Assembly (NCBI RefSeq): GCF_036090055.1
Contig: NZ_CP107970.1
Location: 4,981,001 to 5,045,000 of the forward strand
DNA: 64,000 nt
Direction: 5' to 3'
From: Nocardioides sp. NBC_00368
Lineage (GTDB): Bacteria; Actinomycetota; Actinomycetes; Propionibacteriales; Nocardioidaceae
Shown here: positions 34,636 to 43,225 of the stretch, one piece after another
How the letters are laid out: every line of letters begins with the position of its first letter
Position numbering within the stretch: position 1 is the first letter of the stretch
Position numbers and translations under genes: made by a program
The notes under the pieces: generated by a model
The model's database searches: none
What the model was told of the DNA's origin: nothing
The model's input: only the letters and a program-made list of their open reading frames with translations

Positions 34636-34653
34636 CTGGCATTAGAGTGCCAG
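34636..34653. promoter_or_regulatory. Palindrome over the -10 box of the LuxR-type regulator
   Basis: CTGGCA-TTAGAG-TGCCAG, perfect 6-bp arms. It covers the TAGAGT hexamer (34643-34648) that precedes the ATG at 34656 by seven bases, so a bound protein would block the promoter. Autoregulation by the gene product is the simplest idea. Confidence 0.55.
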
Positions 34654-34655
34654 GT

Positions 34656-35636
34656 ATGGAGAACGGCCAGTCGGAGACGCTGATGACCGCGCTCGGGTTC
34701 GACCCGGGTGCGGCACAGCTCTACAGTCGCCTCCTCCCGCTCACCGGATGGCCGTGCATGGCGGTGGCGGCGACGCTGTCCACCTCCGAGGGCGAGCTGA
34801 AGGAGGAGGCCGCGCCCCTGATCGAGAGCGGCGTCATCAGCTGCGGTGAGACGTTGACCGTGCTGAGTCCTCCCGCGGTGGTCGCCCACATGCTGGAGCG
34901 AGCCGCGACCAGGGCCCAGGACGCCCACGACCACCTGCTCAAGATCTCCCAGTCGGTGCCGTACGTCGCGGGCACGGCCGCACGGCTCCCGGCCACGATC
35001 GGTGAGGAGCGCCCGATCGACGGTGAGGTGGTCGCGACCGAGTTCACGCCGGAGACCTTCGAGCGCCTGGTCTCGGCCACCTCGGGCGACATGATGTGGC
35101 TGCGCCCGGCGGTGACCATGCACCCCTCGGAGATGCGGTTCATCTCGGTCATCGAGTCGACGATCAGGTCGGGTCGCCGGTGCCGCGGGATCTACCCGGT
35201 TGCGGCTTTGAGGAACTCGCGCGACGTGCTGCGGATGCGGGTCGAGATCGGGGAGGAGATCCGGATCCTGCCGAGCGTCCCCACTCACCTGATGGTCGTC
35301 GGCAGCACCCATGCGATGTTCCCGGACCCGCTCGGCCCGGTGGAGCAGCCGCTGATCAACGTACGCCAGCGGGGCATCGTCGAGGTGGTGACCAGCTACT
35401 TCGAGGAGCTGTGGCGCCGCGCCCTCCCGGCGGCCGAGCTCGAGGACCTGCCGACCGCGGAGCGTCGTCTGCTGCTCGCCGAGCTGGCCAGCGGAGCCCA
35501 GGACGAACAGATCGCCCGGAGGCTGGGTGTCTCGTTGCGTACGGTCCGGCGGCGGGTCGCCGAACTGCTCGAAGACCTCGGCGCGACCTCCCGGTTCGAG
35601 GCGGGTGTCGAGGCCGCACGGCGAGCCTGGCTGTGA
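34656..35636 (+). CDS. Regulator with C-terminal LuxR-type helix-turn-helix
   Basis: 326 residues from the ATG at 34656; a GTG at 34647 would add three. The last 65 residues (about 262-326) form the HTH, with ASGAQDEQIARRLGVSLRTVRRRVAEL. The N-terminal part has a winged-helix-like region (about 10-80, resembling TrmB/HVO-type sensors) followed by a PLD-like domain (about 115-245), the layout of many actinobacterial 'helix-turn-helix transcriptional regulator' proteins near biosynthetic genes. Ligand unknown. The palindrome over its promoter suggests self-control. A factor-independent terminator follows (35675-35697). Confidence 0.8.
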   Translation: MENGQSETLMTALGFDPGAAQLYSRLLPLTGWPCMAVAATLSTSEGELKEEAAPLIESGVISCGETLTVLSPPAVVAHMLERAATRAQDAHDHLLKISQSVPYVAGTAARLPATIGEERPIDGEVVATEFTPETFERLVSATSGDMMWLRPAVTMHPSEMRFISVIESTIRSGRRCRGIYPVAALRNSRDVLRMRVEIGEEIRILPSVPTHLMVVGSTHAMFPDPLGPVEQPLINVRQRGIVEVVTSYFEELWRRALPAAELEDLPTAERRLLLAELASGAQDEQIARRLGVSLRTVRRRVAELLEDLGATSRFEAGVEAARRAWL

Positions 35637-35674
35637 CGTACGGGCCGGTATTTGCTAGCGTGTGGTCGCAAGAG

Positions 35675-35697
35675 CCCTGGTCTTGCCAGGGTTTTTT
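35675..35697 (+). terminator. Rho-independent terminator upstream of purA
   Basis: CCCTGG-TCTTG-CCAGGG followed by six T: the only classical stem plus T-tract terminator noticed in the window. It ends the regulator transcript 39 bp after its stop. A TAGCGT hexamer at 35656-35661 just before it could start a very short RNA, making attenuation of purA conceivable. Confidence 0.85.
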
Positions 35698-35792
35698 GCT
35701 TTCTGTAGATGGATCGAGCACACACTAGATATTGGTGCGTTGAGCAGCCGGGTACGCCCGGAGGGACTCCGTCCGGAGCGAAGGAGCAACAC

Positions 35793-37076
35793 ATGCCCGC
35801 GATCACGATCATCGGCGCCCAGTGGGGCGACGAAGGCAAGGGCAAGGCGACCGACCTTCTCGGTGAGCACGTCGACTACGTCGTGAAGTTCAACGGCGGC
35901 AACAACGCCGGCCACACGGTGGTCATCGGCAAGGAGAAGTACGCCCTCCACCTGCTGCCCAGCGGCATCCTGACCGCCGGCGTGACGCCGGTGATCGGCA
36001 ACGGGGTCGTCGTCGACCTCGCGGTCCTCTTCGAGGAGCTGAGTGGTCTGGAGGAGCGTGGCGTCGACATCTCCAAGCTGAAGCTGTCGGCCAGCGCCCA
36101 CGTCATCGCCGACTACAACCGCCAGCTCGACAAGGTCACCGAGCGGTTCCTCGGCTCGCGCAAGATCGGCACCACCGGCCGCGGGATCGGGCCGACCTAC
36201 GCCGACAAGGTCAACCGCATCGGCATCCGCGTCCAGGACCTCTTCGACGAGTCGATCCTGCGCAGCAAGGTCGAGGGTGCGCTGGAGCTGAAGAACCAGC
36301 TGCTCTCCAAGGTCTACAACCGGCGCGGCTTCACCGTCGAGGCGGTCGTCGAGGACCTGCTGTCCTACGCCGACCGGATCGCGCCGATGGTCTGCGACAC
36401 CGGCCTGCTGCTCAACCAGGCGCTCGACAAGGGCGAGACCGTGCTGCTCGAGGGCGGCCAGGCGACGCTGCTCGACGTCGACCACGGCACCTACCCGTTC
36501 GTGACCTCCTCCAACGCGACCTCGGGTGGCGCCTGCACCGGCTCCGGCATCCCGCCGACCCGGATCGACCGGGTGGTCGCGATCGTGAAGGCCTACACCA
36601 CGCGAGTGGGCGAGGGGCCGTTCCCGACCGAGCTCTTCGACGCCTCCGGCGACTACCTGCGCGACAACGGCCACGAGTTCGGCACCACGACCGGGCGCCC
36701 GCGCCGCTGCGGTTGGTACGACGCCGTCATCGCCCGCTACGCCGCCCGCGTCAACGGCGTCACCGACTTCGTCCTCACCAAGCTCGACGTGCTCGGCGGT
36801 CTCGACGAGATCCCGGTGTGCGTGGCCTACGACGTCGACGGCGTCCGCCACGAGGAGATGCCCGTCAACCAGTCCGACTTCCACCACGCCAAGCCCATCT
36901 TCGAGATGCTGCCCGGCTGGAAGGAGGACATCTCCGGGGCGCGGTCGTTCAGCGACCTCCCGGCCAACGCCCAGGCGTACGTGAAGTACGTCGAGGAGAT
37001 CTCCGGCGCCCCGATGTCGGTCATCGGCGTCGGCCCGGCGCGCGACGAGACGGTCATCATCAACTCGCTGACCTGA
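35793..37076 (+). CDS. purA: Adenylosuccinate synthetase
   Basis: 427 residues. GTP-binding and catalytic motifs: QWGDEGKGK at the N-terminus, NGGNNAGHT, GTTGRGIGP and FGTTTGRPRRCGW. It makes adenylosuccinate from IMP, Asp and GTP, the first step to AMP. The ATG follows AAGGAG. A TAGATA hexamer near 35726-35731 could be the promoter, giving a leader of about 55 nt with a small hairpin. A bidirectional terminator follows (37083-37118). Confidence 0.97.
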   Translation: MPAITIIGAQWGDEGKGKATDLLGEHVDYVVKFNGGNNAGHTVVIGKEKYALHLLPSGILTAGVTPVIGNGVVVDLAVLFEELSGLEERGVDISKLKLSASAHVIADYNRQLDKVTERFLGSRKIGTTGRGIGPTYADKVNRIGIRVQDLFDESILRSKVEGALELKNQLLSKVYNRRGFTVEAVVEDLLSYADRIAPMVCDTGLLLNQALDKGETVLLEGGQATLLDVDHGTYPFVTSSNATSGGACTGSGIPPTRIDRVVAIVKAYTTRVGEGPFPTELFDASGDYLRDNGHEFGTTTGRPRRCGWYDAVIARYAARVNGVTDFVLTKLDVLGGLDEIPVCVAYDVDGVRHEEMPVNQSDFHHAKPIFEMLPGWKEDISGARSFSDLPANAQAYVKYVEEISGAPMSVIGVGPARDETVIINSLT

Positions 37077-37082
37077 GGCCGG

Positions 37083-37118
37083 GAAGCTGGGAGGGGCCTC
37101 GTGGCCACTCCCAGCTTC
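37083..37118. terminator. Bidirectional terminator between purA and a small gene
   Basis: GAAGCTGGGAG (37083-37093) pairs perfectly with 37108-37118, loop 14 nt. It begins six bp after the purA stop and overlaps the stop codon of the minus-strand gene. Confidence 0.75.
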
Positions 37119-37407
37119 ACAGGTGCGCGCTCGGACGACGGATGGTGACCCGCCCGGCCTTCAGGTCGACACCGCGGGGCGGGTCGTCGCCGTCGGGCGA
37201 CGGGATCACGTGACCGATGTTGTCCTGGTCCTTCAGCTCTCGCGCGGCGCGGGCGTTGCCGGGATCGAAGACGTCGATGGAGCTGCCCAGGCCGTCGCCG
37301 AGCCCGGAGGAGACGCCGCGCCGCGAGGAGCGAAGGGCTTTGTTGCAGGCCGCGATCATCAGGCCGAGCACGACAACGACGGCGACGCCGAACACGACCC
37401 AGGTCAT
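37117..37407 (-). CDS. Small single-span membrane protein
   Basis: 96 residues: one N-terminal membrane segment (about 3-21, WVVFGVAVVVVLGLMIAAC), then a basic stretch and a hydrophilic tail with IDVFDPGNARAARELKDQDNIG. The Cys at 21 lies in IAAC, but without a charged N-terminus it is not a convincing lipoprotein. Function unknown. TAGCCT (37415-37420) seven bases before the ATG indicates a leaderless transcript. It lies between purA and purD. Confidence 0.75.
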   Translation of the reverse strand: MTWVVFGVAVVVVLGLMIAACNKALRSSRRGVSSGLGDGLGSSIDVFDPGNARAARELKDQDNIGHVIPSPDGDDPPRGVDLKAGRVTIRRPSAHL

Positions 37408-37429
37408 GTCCGGCAGGCTACGCCGATGC

Positions 37430-38731
37430 TCAAAGCAGCGAGGCGCCCTCGACGACGCCGAGCGGCTCGGCCGCGATGTCGGAGCGCCGCTGGAGGCCGT
37501 CGAAGGTGATCAGGTCGGCGGCTGCGTACGCCCGCGAGCGTGCGTCGTCGATGTCGTAGCCCTTCGCGCGGACCGCCAGGACACGGCCGCCCGCGGTGAC
37601 CAGGTGGCGGTGGTCGGGCTCCTCCGGAGTGGAGGCGTCGACGATCGCGGTGCCGGCGTGGATCACGTCCACGTCGTTGATCGAGTTGGCGTTGCCGACA
37701 CCGGTGATGACGTCGCCCTTCGAGGAGGACTCGGGATAGCCGGCCGAGGCCAGCACGACCGTCACCGACGCGCCGTCGGAGAAGGTCGGCGCCTCGACGG
37801 TGTCCAGCGCGCCGGTGGCCGCCGCGAACAGCAGGTCGCCGAGCGAGGACTCCAGGAGCGCGAGCACCGGCTGCGAGTCGGGGTCGCCGAAGCGGCAGTT
37901 GAACTCGATCACCTTCGGGCCCTTGGCGGTCAGCGAGAGCCCGACGTAGAGGCATCCGACGAAGGGCGCGCCGCGCTTCTCCATCTCGGCCAGGGTCGGC
38001 TGGACGACGGTCGCCAGCACGACGTCGGCCAGGTCGGGCTGTGCCCACGGCAGCGGCGAGTAGGCACCCATCCCGCCGGTGTTGCCGCCCTTGCCGCCGT
38101 CGAAGATCCGCTTGAAGTCCTGCGCCGGCTGCAGCGCGTAGGCACGCGTGCCGTCGCAGATCGCGAACAGGGATACCTCGGGGCCGTCGAGGAACTCCTC
38201 GATGACGACCCGTTCGCAGGCGGCCGCGTGGGCAAGTGCCTCCTCGCGATCACGCGTCACCACGACGCCCTTGCCGGCGGCGAGAGCGTCGTCCTTGACG
38301 ACGTACGGAGCACCGAACTCGTCCAGCGCGGCAGCCGCCTCCTCGGCTCCGGTGGTCGAGCCTGTCGAGACCACCCGCGAGCCCGCGGTCGGGACGCCGG
38401 CCGCGGACATCACGTCCTTGGAGAAGGCCTTCGATCCCTCGAGCTGCGCGGCAGCCTCCGACGGCCCGAAGACGGCGATCCCCGCCTCACGAACCGCGTC
38501 GGCGACCCCGGCCACCAGCGGCGCCTCGGGCCCGACGACGACCAGGTCGGCTCCCAGCTCGCCCGCCAGCGAGGCGATCGCGGGACCGGACATGATGTCC
38601 ACCTCCCGCAGCGTGGCGAACTCCGCGATCCCGGGGTTGCCGGGCGCGGCGTACACCTCGTTCCCCTCCTGGGAGAGCTTCAGAGCGAGCGCGTGCTCAC
38701 GACCACCAGTGCCAACGACGAGGATCCTCAC
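37430..38731 (-). CDS. purD: Phosphoribosylamine-glycine ligase
   Basis: 433 residues, GARS. ATP-grasp enzyme: MRILVVGTGGREHAL at the N-terminus, DDALAAGKGVVV, FKRIFDGGKGGNTGGMGAY (partial) and EFNCRFGDPD. It joins glycine to phosphoribosylamine, second step of purine synthesis. The GTG at 38731 follows TAAGGT (38738-38743) by six bases, a leaderless start. Residues about 119-127 (VVSTGSTTG) come from an inverted copy of the REP-like repeat (38349-38375), lying between the N-domain and the ATP-grasp part. Confidence 0.96.
   Translation of the reverse strand: MRILVVGTGGREHALALKLSQEGNEVYAAPGNPGIAEFATLREVDIMSGPAIASLAGELGADLVVVGPEAPLVAGVADAVREAGIAVFGPSEAAAQLEGSKAFSKDVMSAAGVPTAGSRVVSTGSTTGAEEAAAALDEFGAPYVVKDDALAAGKGVVVTRDREEALAHAAACERVVIEEFLDGPEVSLFAICDGTRAYALQPAQDFKRIFDGGKGGNTGGMGAYSPLPWAQPDLADVVLATVVQPTLAEMEKRGAPFVGCLYVGLSLTAKGPKVIEFNCRFGDPDSQPVLALLESSLGDLLFAAATGALDTVEAPTFSDGASVTVVLASAGYPESSSKGDVITGVGNANSINDVDVIHAGTAIVDASTPEEPDHRHLVTAGGRVLAVRAKGYDIDDARSRAYAAADLITFDGLQRRSDIAAEPLGVVEGASLL
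38349..38375. repeat. REP-like repeat inside purD (inverted copy)
   Basis: On the minus strand this reads GGTGGTCTCGACAGGCTCGA plus CCACCGG, the same element as in lysS with one changed base, giving VVSTGSTTG in frame. Confidence 0.75.
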
Positions 38732-38758
38732 GGGCCCACCTTATGCTGCGACGAGGTT

Positions 38759-38798
38759 GTGAACCCGAGCGTGGTCCACAGGTCGCTCTCGCCTTCAC
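38759..38798. repeat. 40-bp imperfect palindrome, copy 1
   Basis: Starts GTGAACCCGAGCGTGGTCCA and ends CGCCTTCAC. Aligns without gaps to 60142-60181 with 33 of 40 bases the same. It lies between the minus-strand genes DUF4032 and purD and is a weaker hairpin than the other copy. Confidence 0.5.
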
Positions 38799-38808
38799 CA
38801 CGCGGAGG

Positions 38809-40023
38809 TCAGTCCTCAGCCGGTGGGGTCACCGCCTCGTCGGGGCGGTGCTGGATGACGTCCTCGTAATAGGACTCGGCGGCGTTGATGAGCTTGACCC
38901 ACTCCCCGGCGAACTGGGAGAGCACCCAGCGGTGCTCGAGGATCTCGTGGAACATCTGCGCCGGGGTGAGCTTCGCGGCGGCGCCGGGCGGGCGCATGGC
39001 GACGATGGGCTCGTAGATCTCGCGCAGCCAGCGGCTCGCGGCGACCTCGATCGGCAGGTCGCCGAGCTCGCGGGTGGCGCGGTAGGCGGAGATGTCGTTG
39101 AGGATCCGCCGCGCCTGGGCGTCCTGGACGTCGAGCCCGGTCAGCGTACGCAGCTCGCGGCGGTGGTGACCCAGCTCGACCACCCGCGGCCGCAACGCCA
39201 CCGTGTCGCCGTCCTCGCTGGTGGTGATGTCGAGCTCCTCGACGTCGAAGCCGAGGTCGTGGAGGCGCTCGATGCGCTGCTCGATGTGCCACATCTCCTC
39301 GGCCGAGAAGACCTGCTCCTCGGTGAGCTCGCGCCACAGCGCGTCGTAGCGGCTCTGCAGCCGCTCGACGATCGCGTCGATCGGGAAGGCCTCCGGCAGC
39401 GACTCGCTCGCCTGCAGGTCGAGGAGCTCGCCGTAGATGTTCTGGTAGGCGACCTCGAGGTCGTACTCGCGGAGCCGGTCGGAGAGCTCGGGCTTCAGCT
39501 CACCGGTCTCGGCATCGACCAGATAGGCGGCGAAGCCGGCCGCGTCGCGGACGAAGAGGACGTTCGACAAGGACACGTCGCCCCAGTAGAAGCCGGCCAG
39601 GTGGAGGCGTACGAGGAGGACGACGAGGGCGTCGATCAGGCTGGGGAGCCGGTCGGCGGCCAGGCCCCGCTCGAACAGCGCGCGGTAGGGGAGCGAGTAG
39701 GTGAGGTGCTCGGTCATCAGTGCGGCGTTGAGATCGTTGCCGTCGTGGTCCTTGCGGCCGGTGACGACGCTCTTGGCGACGACCGTCGGCAGACCGAGCC
39801 GTTGCAGCTCGCGCAGCATGTTGTACTCCCGCCGGGCGATGTCGGCCTGGGTCTCCTTGACCGCGTAGACGTGGTTGCGCACCCGCACGATGCGTACGAC
39901 GTGACGGCTCAGGCCCCGCGTCAGCGGCACCACGACGTCGTCCGGCCAGTCCTCCAGGGCCCGTGACCAGGGCAGGGTGTAGATCGCCGGGTCGGGCCGG
40001 CTGGCGAGGATCTGCAGAGCCAT
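38809..40023 (-). CDS. DUF4032 protein with kinase-like N-terminal domain
   Basis: 404 residues. Residues about 40-215 resemble the lipopolysaccharide-kinase branch of the protein-kinase fold: VYAVKETQADIARREYNML (ATP-lysine and Glu) and GFYWGDVSLSNVLFV (catalytic-loop-like Asp and Asn). The C-terminal DUF4032 part is helical. It is cytoplasmic and of unknown function in actinobacteria. TAACGT (40030-40035) six bases before the ATG indicates a leaderless mRNA. It is divergent from purB, with only 48 bp between the starts. Confidence 0.85.
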   Translation of the reverse strand: MALQILASRPDPAIYTLPWSRALEDWPDDVVVPLTRGLSRHVVRIVRVRNHVYAVKETQADIARREYNMLRELQRLGLPTVVAKSVVTGRKDHDGNDLNAALMTEHLTYSLPYRALFERGLAADRLPSLIDALVVLLVRLHLAGFYWGDVSLSNVLFVRDAAGFAAYLVDAETGELKPELSDRLREYDLEVAYQNIYGELLDLQASESLPEAFPIDAIVERLQSRYDALWRELTEEQVFSAEEMWHIEQRIERLHDLGFDVEELDITTSEDGDTVALRPRVVELGHHRRELRTLTGLDVQDAQARRILNDISAYRATRELGDLPIEVAASRWLREIYEPIVAMRPPGAAAKLTPAQMFHEILEHRWVLSQFAGEWVKLINAAESYYEDVIQHRPDEAVTPPAED

Positions 40024-40071
40024 ACCGCCACGTTAGTGGGGTGGAGCATCGGACATGGGAGAATGTCCGCC

Positions 40072-41493
40072 GTGACTGTGGTGCCCAACGTCCTCGCCAA
40101 CCGCTATGCCGCTGCCGACCTCGCCGGGATCTGGAGTCCCGAGCACAAGATCGTGCTGGAGCGCCAGCTCTGGATCGCGGTGCTCAAGGCTCAGAAGGAT
40201 CTCGGCATCGACGTCCCCGACGGGGTCGTGGAGGCGTACGAGAAGGTCGTCGAGGAGGTCGACCTCGACTCGATCGCGGCCCGTGAGCGGGTGACCCGCC
40301 ACGACGTGAAGGCGCGGATCGAGGAGTTCGCCGCGCTGGCCGGCCACGAGCACATCCACAAGGGCATGACCTCGCGGGACCTGACCGAGAACGTCGAGCA
40401 GCTCCAGGTCCTCTCGAGTCTGAAGATGATCCGCGACCGTGCCGTCGCCACGTTGGCGCGCCTGGCGCGGCTCGCGACCGAGCACGAGACCACCGTCATG
40501 GCCGGGCGCAGCCACAACGTCGCGGCCCAGGCGACGACGCTCGGCAAGCGGTTCGCGACCGTCGCCGACGAGATGCTCGTCGGCCTCCAGCGGGTCGAGG
40601 AGCTCATCGCCCGCTACCCGCTGCGCGGGATCAAGGGCCCGATGGGCACCGCTCAGGACATGCTCGACCTGCTCGACGGTGACGCGAGCAAGCTCGCCGC
40701 CCTCGAGGAGCGGGTCGCGGCCCACCTCGGCTTCGAGAACGTCTTCACCAGCGTCGGCCAGGTCTACCCGCGCTCGCTCGACTTCGACGCGGTCTCGGCG
40801 CTGGTCCAGCTGGTCTCCGGCCCCTCCAACCTCTCGACCACGATCCGGCTGATGGCCGGCAACGAGCTGGTCACCGAGGGCTTCAAGGAGGGCCAGGTCG
40901 GCTCGAGCGCGATGCCGCACAAGATGAACTCGCGCTCCACCGAGCGGGTCAACGGCCTCTCGGTCGTGCTGCGCGGCTACCTCTCGATGATCTCCGAGCT
41001 GGCCGGCGACCAGTGGAACGAGGGCGACGTCTCCGACTCGGTCGTGCGCCGCGTCGCGCTCCCCGACGCCTTCTTCGCCGCCGACGGTCTCTTCCAGACC
41101 TTCCTGACGGTCCTCGACGAGTTCGGCGCCTTCCCCGCCGTGATCCAGCGCGAGCTCGACCGCTACCTGCCGTTCCTGGCCACCACCAAGGTCCTGATGG
41201 CCGCCGTCCGCAACGGCGTCGGCCGCGAGGAGGCCCACGAGGCGATCAAGGAGGCCGCCGTCGGCACCGCGCTGTCGATGCGCAAGGGGCAGGCCGAGAA
41301 CGACGTCTTCGCCAAGCTCGGCGCCGACCCGCGCCTCGGCCTGACCGAGGACCAGATCCAGTCGCTCGTCGCCGAGCCGATCGAGTTCACCGGAGCCGCC
41401 GTCGCGCAGGTCCAGGAGGTCGTACGCCGCGTGGAGGCCGTCACCGCCGCGCACCCGGAGGCCGCCGCCTACGTGCCGGGCGAGATCCTCTGA
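40072..41493 (+). CDS. purB: Adenylosuccinate lyase
   Basis: 473 residues from the GTG at 40072. Fumarase/aspartase superfamily: the signature GSSAMPHKMNS (about residues 280-290) is complete, and GRSHNVAAQATTLGK holds a catalytic His region. It acts twice in purine synthesis, on SAICAR and adenylosuccinate. GAGAAT (40059-40064) lies seven bases before this GTG, so the mRNA is probably leaderless; an ATG at 40063 overlaps that box and is less likely. Confidence 0.96.
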   Translation: MTVVPNVLANRYAAADLAGIWSPEHKIVLERQLWIAVLKAQKDLGIDVPDGVVEAYEKVVEEVDLDSIAARERVTRHDVKARIEEFAALAGHEHIHKGMTSRDLTENVEQLQVLSSLKMIRDRAVATLARLARLATEHETTVMAGRSHNVAAQATTLGKRFATVADEMLVGLQRVEELIARYPLRGIKGPMGTAQDMLDLLDGDASKLAALEERVAAHLGFENVFTSVGQVYPRSLDFDAVSALVQLVSGPSNLSTTIRLMAGNELVTEGFKEGQVGSSAMPHKMNSRSTERVNGLSVVLRGYLSMISELAGDQWNEGDVSDSVVRRVALPDAFFAADGLFQTFLTVLDEFGAFPAVIQRELDRYLPFLATTKVLMAAVRNGVGREEAHEAIKEAAVGTALSMRKGQAENDVFAKLGADPRLGLTEDQIQSLVAEPIEFTGAAVAQVQEVVRRVEAVTAAHPEAAAYVPGEIL

Positions 41494-41498
41494 GCCCG

Positions 41499-41903
41499 GT
41501 GACGGGGCCGGTGATCACCGTCGCGGCGGTCGTCTTCCGCGACGGCGGCGGCCGGATGCTGAGCGTCCGGAAGAACGGCACCACGAGCTTCATGCTGCCC
41601 GGCGGCAAGCTGGAGCCGGGGGAGTCGGCCGCGGAGGCGGCCGTGCGGGAGGTCGCGGAGGAGCTCGGCGTACGCCTTCGGGTCGAGGAGCTCGTGCTGC
41701 TGGGTGAGTTCGAGGCCGATGCCGCCAACGAGCCTGGGCACCTGGTGCGTTCGACGGTCTTCACGTGGGCCGGCGAGGTGACGCCGGACGCGGCGGCCGA
41801 GATCGCGGAGCTGCGCTGGGCGACGCTGACCGAGATCACCGGCGGGGCCGACTTCGCCCCGCTGACCAGGGAGCACGTCGTCCCGGCCCTCCAGCCGGCC
41901 TGA
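41499..41903 (+). CDS. NUDIX hydrolase
   Basis: 134 residues. A complete NUDIX box, GGKLEPGESAAEAAVREVAEELGV without its last residues, gives GX5EX7REUXEEXGU (about residues 37-59). It hydrolyses a nucleoside diphosphate linked to some other group, often to clean up damaged nucleotides; substrate unknown. The GTG at 41499 starts five bases after the purB stop, so it is co-transcribed with purB; a GTG at 41511 is possible too. Confidence 0.88.
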   Translation: MTGPVITVAAVVFRDGGGRMLSVRKNGTTSFMLPGGKLEPGESAAEAAVREVAEELGVRLRVEELVLLGEFEADAANEPGHLVRSTVFTWAGEVTPDAAAEIAELRWATLTEITGGADFAPLTREHVVPALQPA

Positions 41904-41942
41904 TCCCCGGCGGCCCCGCCGGAACGGTGGGAGACTGGTGGT

Positions 41943-42842
41943 ATGTCCGGGTACTTCGCCGACGACTCGATGGTCGTGCGTGCGATGCGTCAGCGGGTGG
42001 TCGGCCTCACCTGGGGGCAGCGGGCGCTGGTGATCGGCGGGCTCCACCCACGGCTCTTCGTGGGAACCGCGCAGCACACCGCGCACCGGGAGACGCCCTA
42101 CACCCGGCTCGCGCTGACCGCCCGGCTGATGGAGACGGTCTTCCTCGGCACCGAGGAGGAGGCCGACCGGGCGCTGGCCTTCACCGCGCGCCGCCATGTG
42201 CCGGTCGACGGGACGATGGCGGTCGACGGCGGACCGGCTCATCCGGCGGGTGCGCACTACTCCGCCACCGACCCCGGGCTGATGTGGTGGACGGCGGCCT
42301 TCGCGCTCGACTCGGTCGAGTTCATGTACGACGCGCTGGTCCGCCCGCTGCTCCCTGACGAGCGCGAGGAGCTCTTCGACGGCTTCGTGATTTGGGCCTG
42401 CCTCTTCGGCATGCCCGCCTCGGCAGCGCCGGCGTCCTATCCGGACTTCCGCCGCCGCTTCGACGCCTGGCTCTCCTCGGACGAGCCGTATCTCGTCGAC
42501 GAGGCGCGCCTGGTCGGACGCCACATCGCCGGCACCGCCGGCTACCACCTCCCCGGCGGGCCACCGACCAACGAGACGCTCCGCACCGTCGTCCAGGGAA
42601 GTCTCCCGCCGCTCGTCCGCGAGCACTACGGCATCCCGTGGTCGGCCGCGGCCGAGGCGAGATGGCGGGCCGTACGCACCGCCAGCCGCCTCGCCCACGG
42701 TCGCCTCTCGCTCCTCGGGTCCACGCCGTTGCTGCGGGGGAGGAGCGAGCACTTCTACAAGGTCGTCCAGCGGGGTGAGCAGTCCTTGGTGCGCCGAGGC
42801 GGGGTCAGCATCCCCGGCGTCTCCGACGTCACCTCGGCCTGA
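41943..42842 (+). CDS. MpaB-like oxygenase (DUF2236)
   Basis: 299 residues. Patterns typical of the DUF2236/MpaB family: an N-terminal ARG/GLHPR-like region, HTAHRETPYTRLALTARLME, WWTAAFALDSVEFMYDALVR and a C-terminal helical half. Members include latex-clearing protein and fungal MpaB, haem-containing oxygenases; the substrate here is unknown. GAGACT six bases before the ATG suggests a leaderless transcript. Confidence 0.82.
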   Translation: MSGYFADDSMVVRAMRQRVVGLTWGQRALVIGGLHPRLFVGTAQHTAHRETPYTRLALTARLMETVFLGTEEEADRALAFTARRHVPVDGTMAVDGGPAHPAGAHYSATDPGLMWWTAAFALDSVEFMYDALVRPLLPDEREELFDGFVIWACLFGMPASAAPASYPDFRRRFDAWLSSDEPYLVDEARLVGRHIAGTAGYHLPGGPPTNETLRTVVQGSLPPLVREHYGIPWSAAAEARWRAVRTASRLAHGRLSLLGSTPLLRGRSEHFYKVVQRGEQSLVRRGGVSIPGVSDVTSA

Positions 42843-42850
42843 GGACGACG

Positions 42851-43168
42851 TCAGGCGGGCTTGACGTCCATCACGACCTCGAACTCCAGCAGGTCGGCGC
42901 CGGTCGAGACCGGCTTGCGCGGTGCCTCGCCCGGCGGGGTCGCGTGCGCTGCCCGCGCGTCGCCGTCGCGCCAGGCCGCGAAGGACTCCTCGGAGTCCCA
43001 GTGGGTGACGACGAAGTAGCGGTCGTCGCCGGCGACCGGGCGCAGCAGCTGGAAGCCGAGGAACCCCGGCGAGTTCTCGACCGCCCCGGCCCGCGCCGCG
43101 AACCGCTTCTCGAGCTCCGCGCCTGCACCCTCCGGCACCTGGATTGCATTGATCTTCACCACAGACAT
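42851..43168 (-). CDS. mhuD: MhuD-type haem-degrading monooxygenase
   Basis: 105 residues of the ABM fold. The sequence closely follows mycobacterial MhuD (remembered): VKINAIQVPEGAGAELEKRF, ENSPGFLGFQLLRPV and YFVVTHWDSEESF. The haem-site residues Asn7, Trp66 and His75 fall at the same positions as in MhuD. It should open haem in the cytoplasm and release iron, in mycobacteria giving mycobilin without CO. Compared with MhuD there is a small insertion after His75 (about residues 77-83). TAGGTT six bases before the ATG points to a leaderless mRNA. Confidence 0.9.
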   Translation of the reverse strand: MSVVKINAIQVPEGAGAELEKRFAARAGAVENSPGFLGFQLLRPVAGDDRYFVVTHWDSEESFAAWRDGDARAAHATPPGEAPRKPVSTGADLLEFEVVMDVKPA

Positions 43169-43225
43169 GTCGCAAACCTATGCGAGGGCTGGGGATGCGG
43201 CGTACGTGCCTGCGACGATGGCGGC

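Noticed and set aside
37345..37407. Lipoprotein signal in the small protein (IAAC)
   Set aside because: No positive charge before the hydrophobic stretch and Leu or Ile expected at -3 is not well placed; treated as a membrane span.
40036..40071. Upstream starts for purB (ATG 40063 or earlier)
   Set aside because: They would overlap the -10-like GAGAAT and the extra residues do not match other PurB N-termini.
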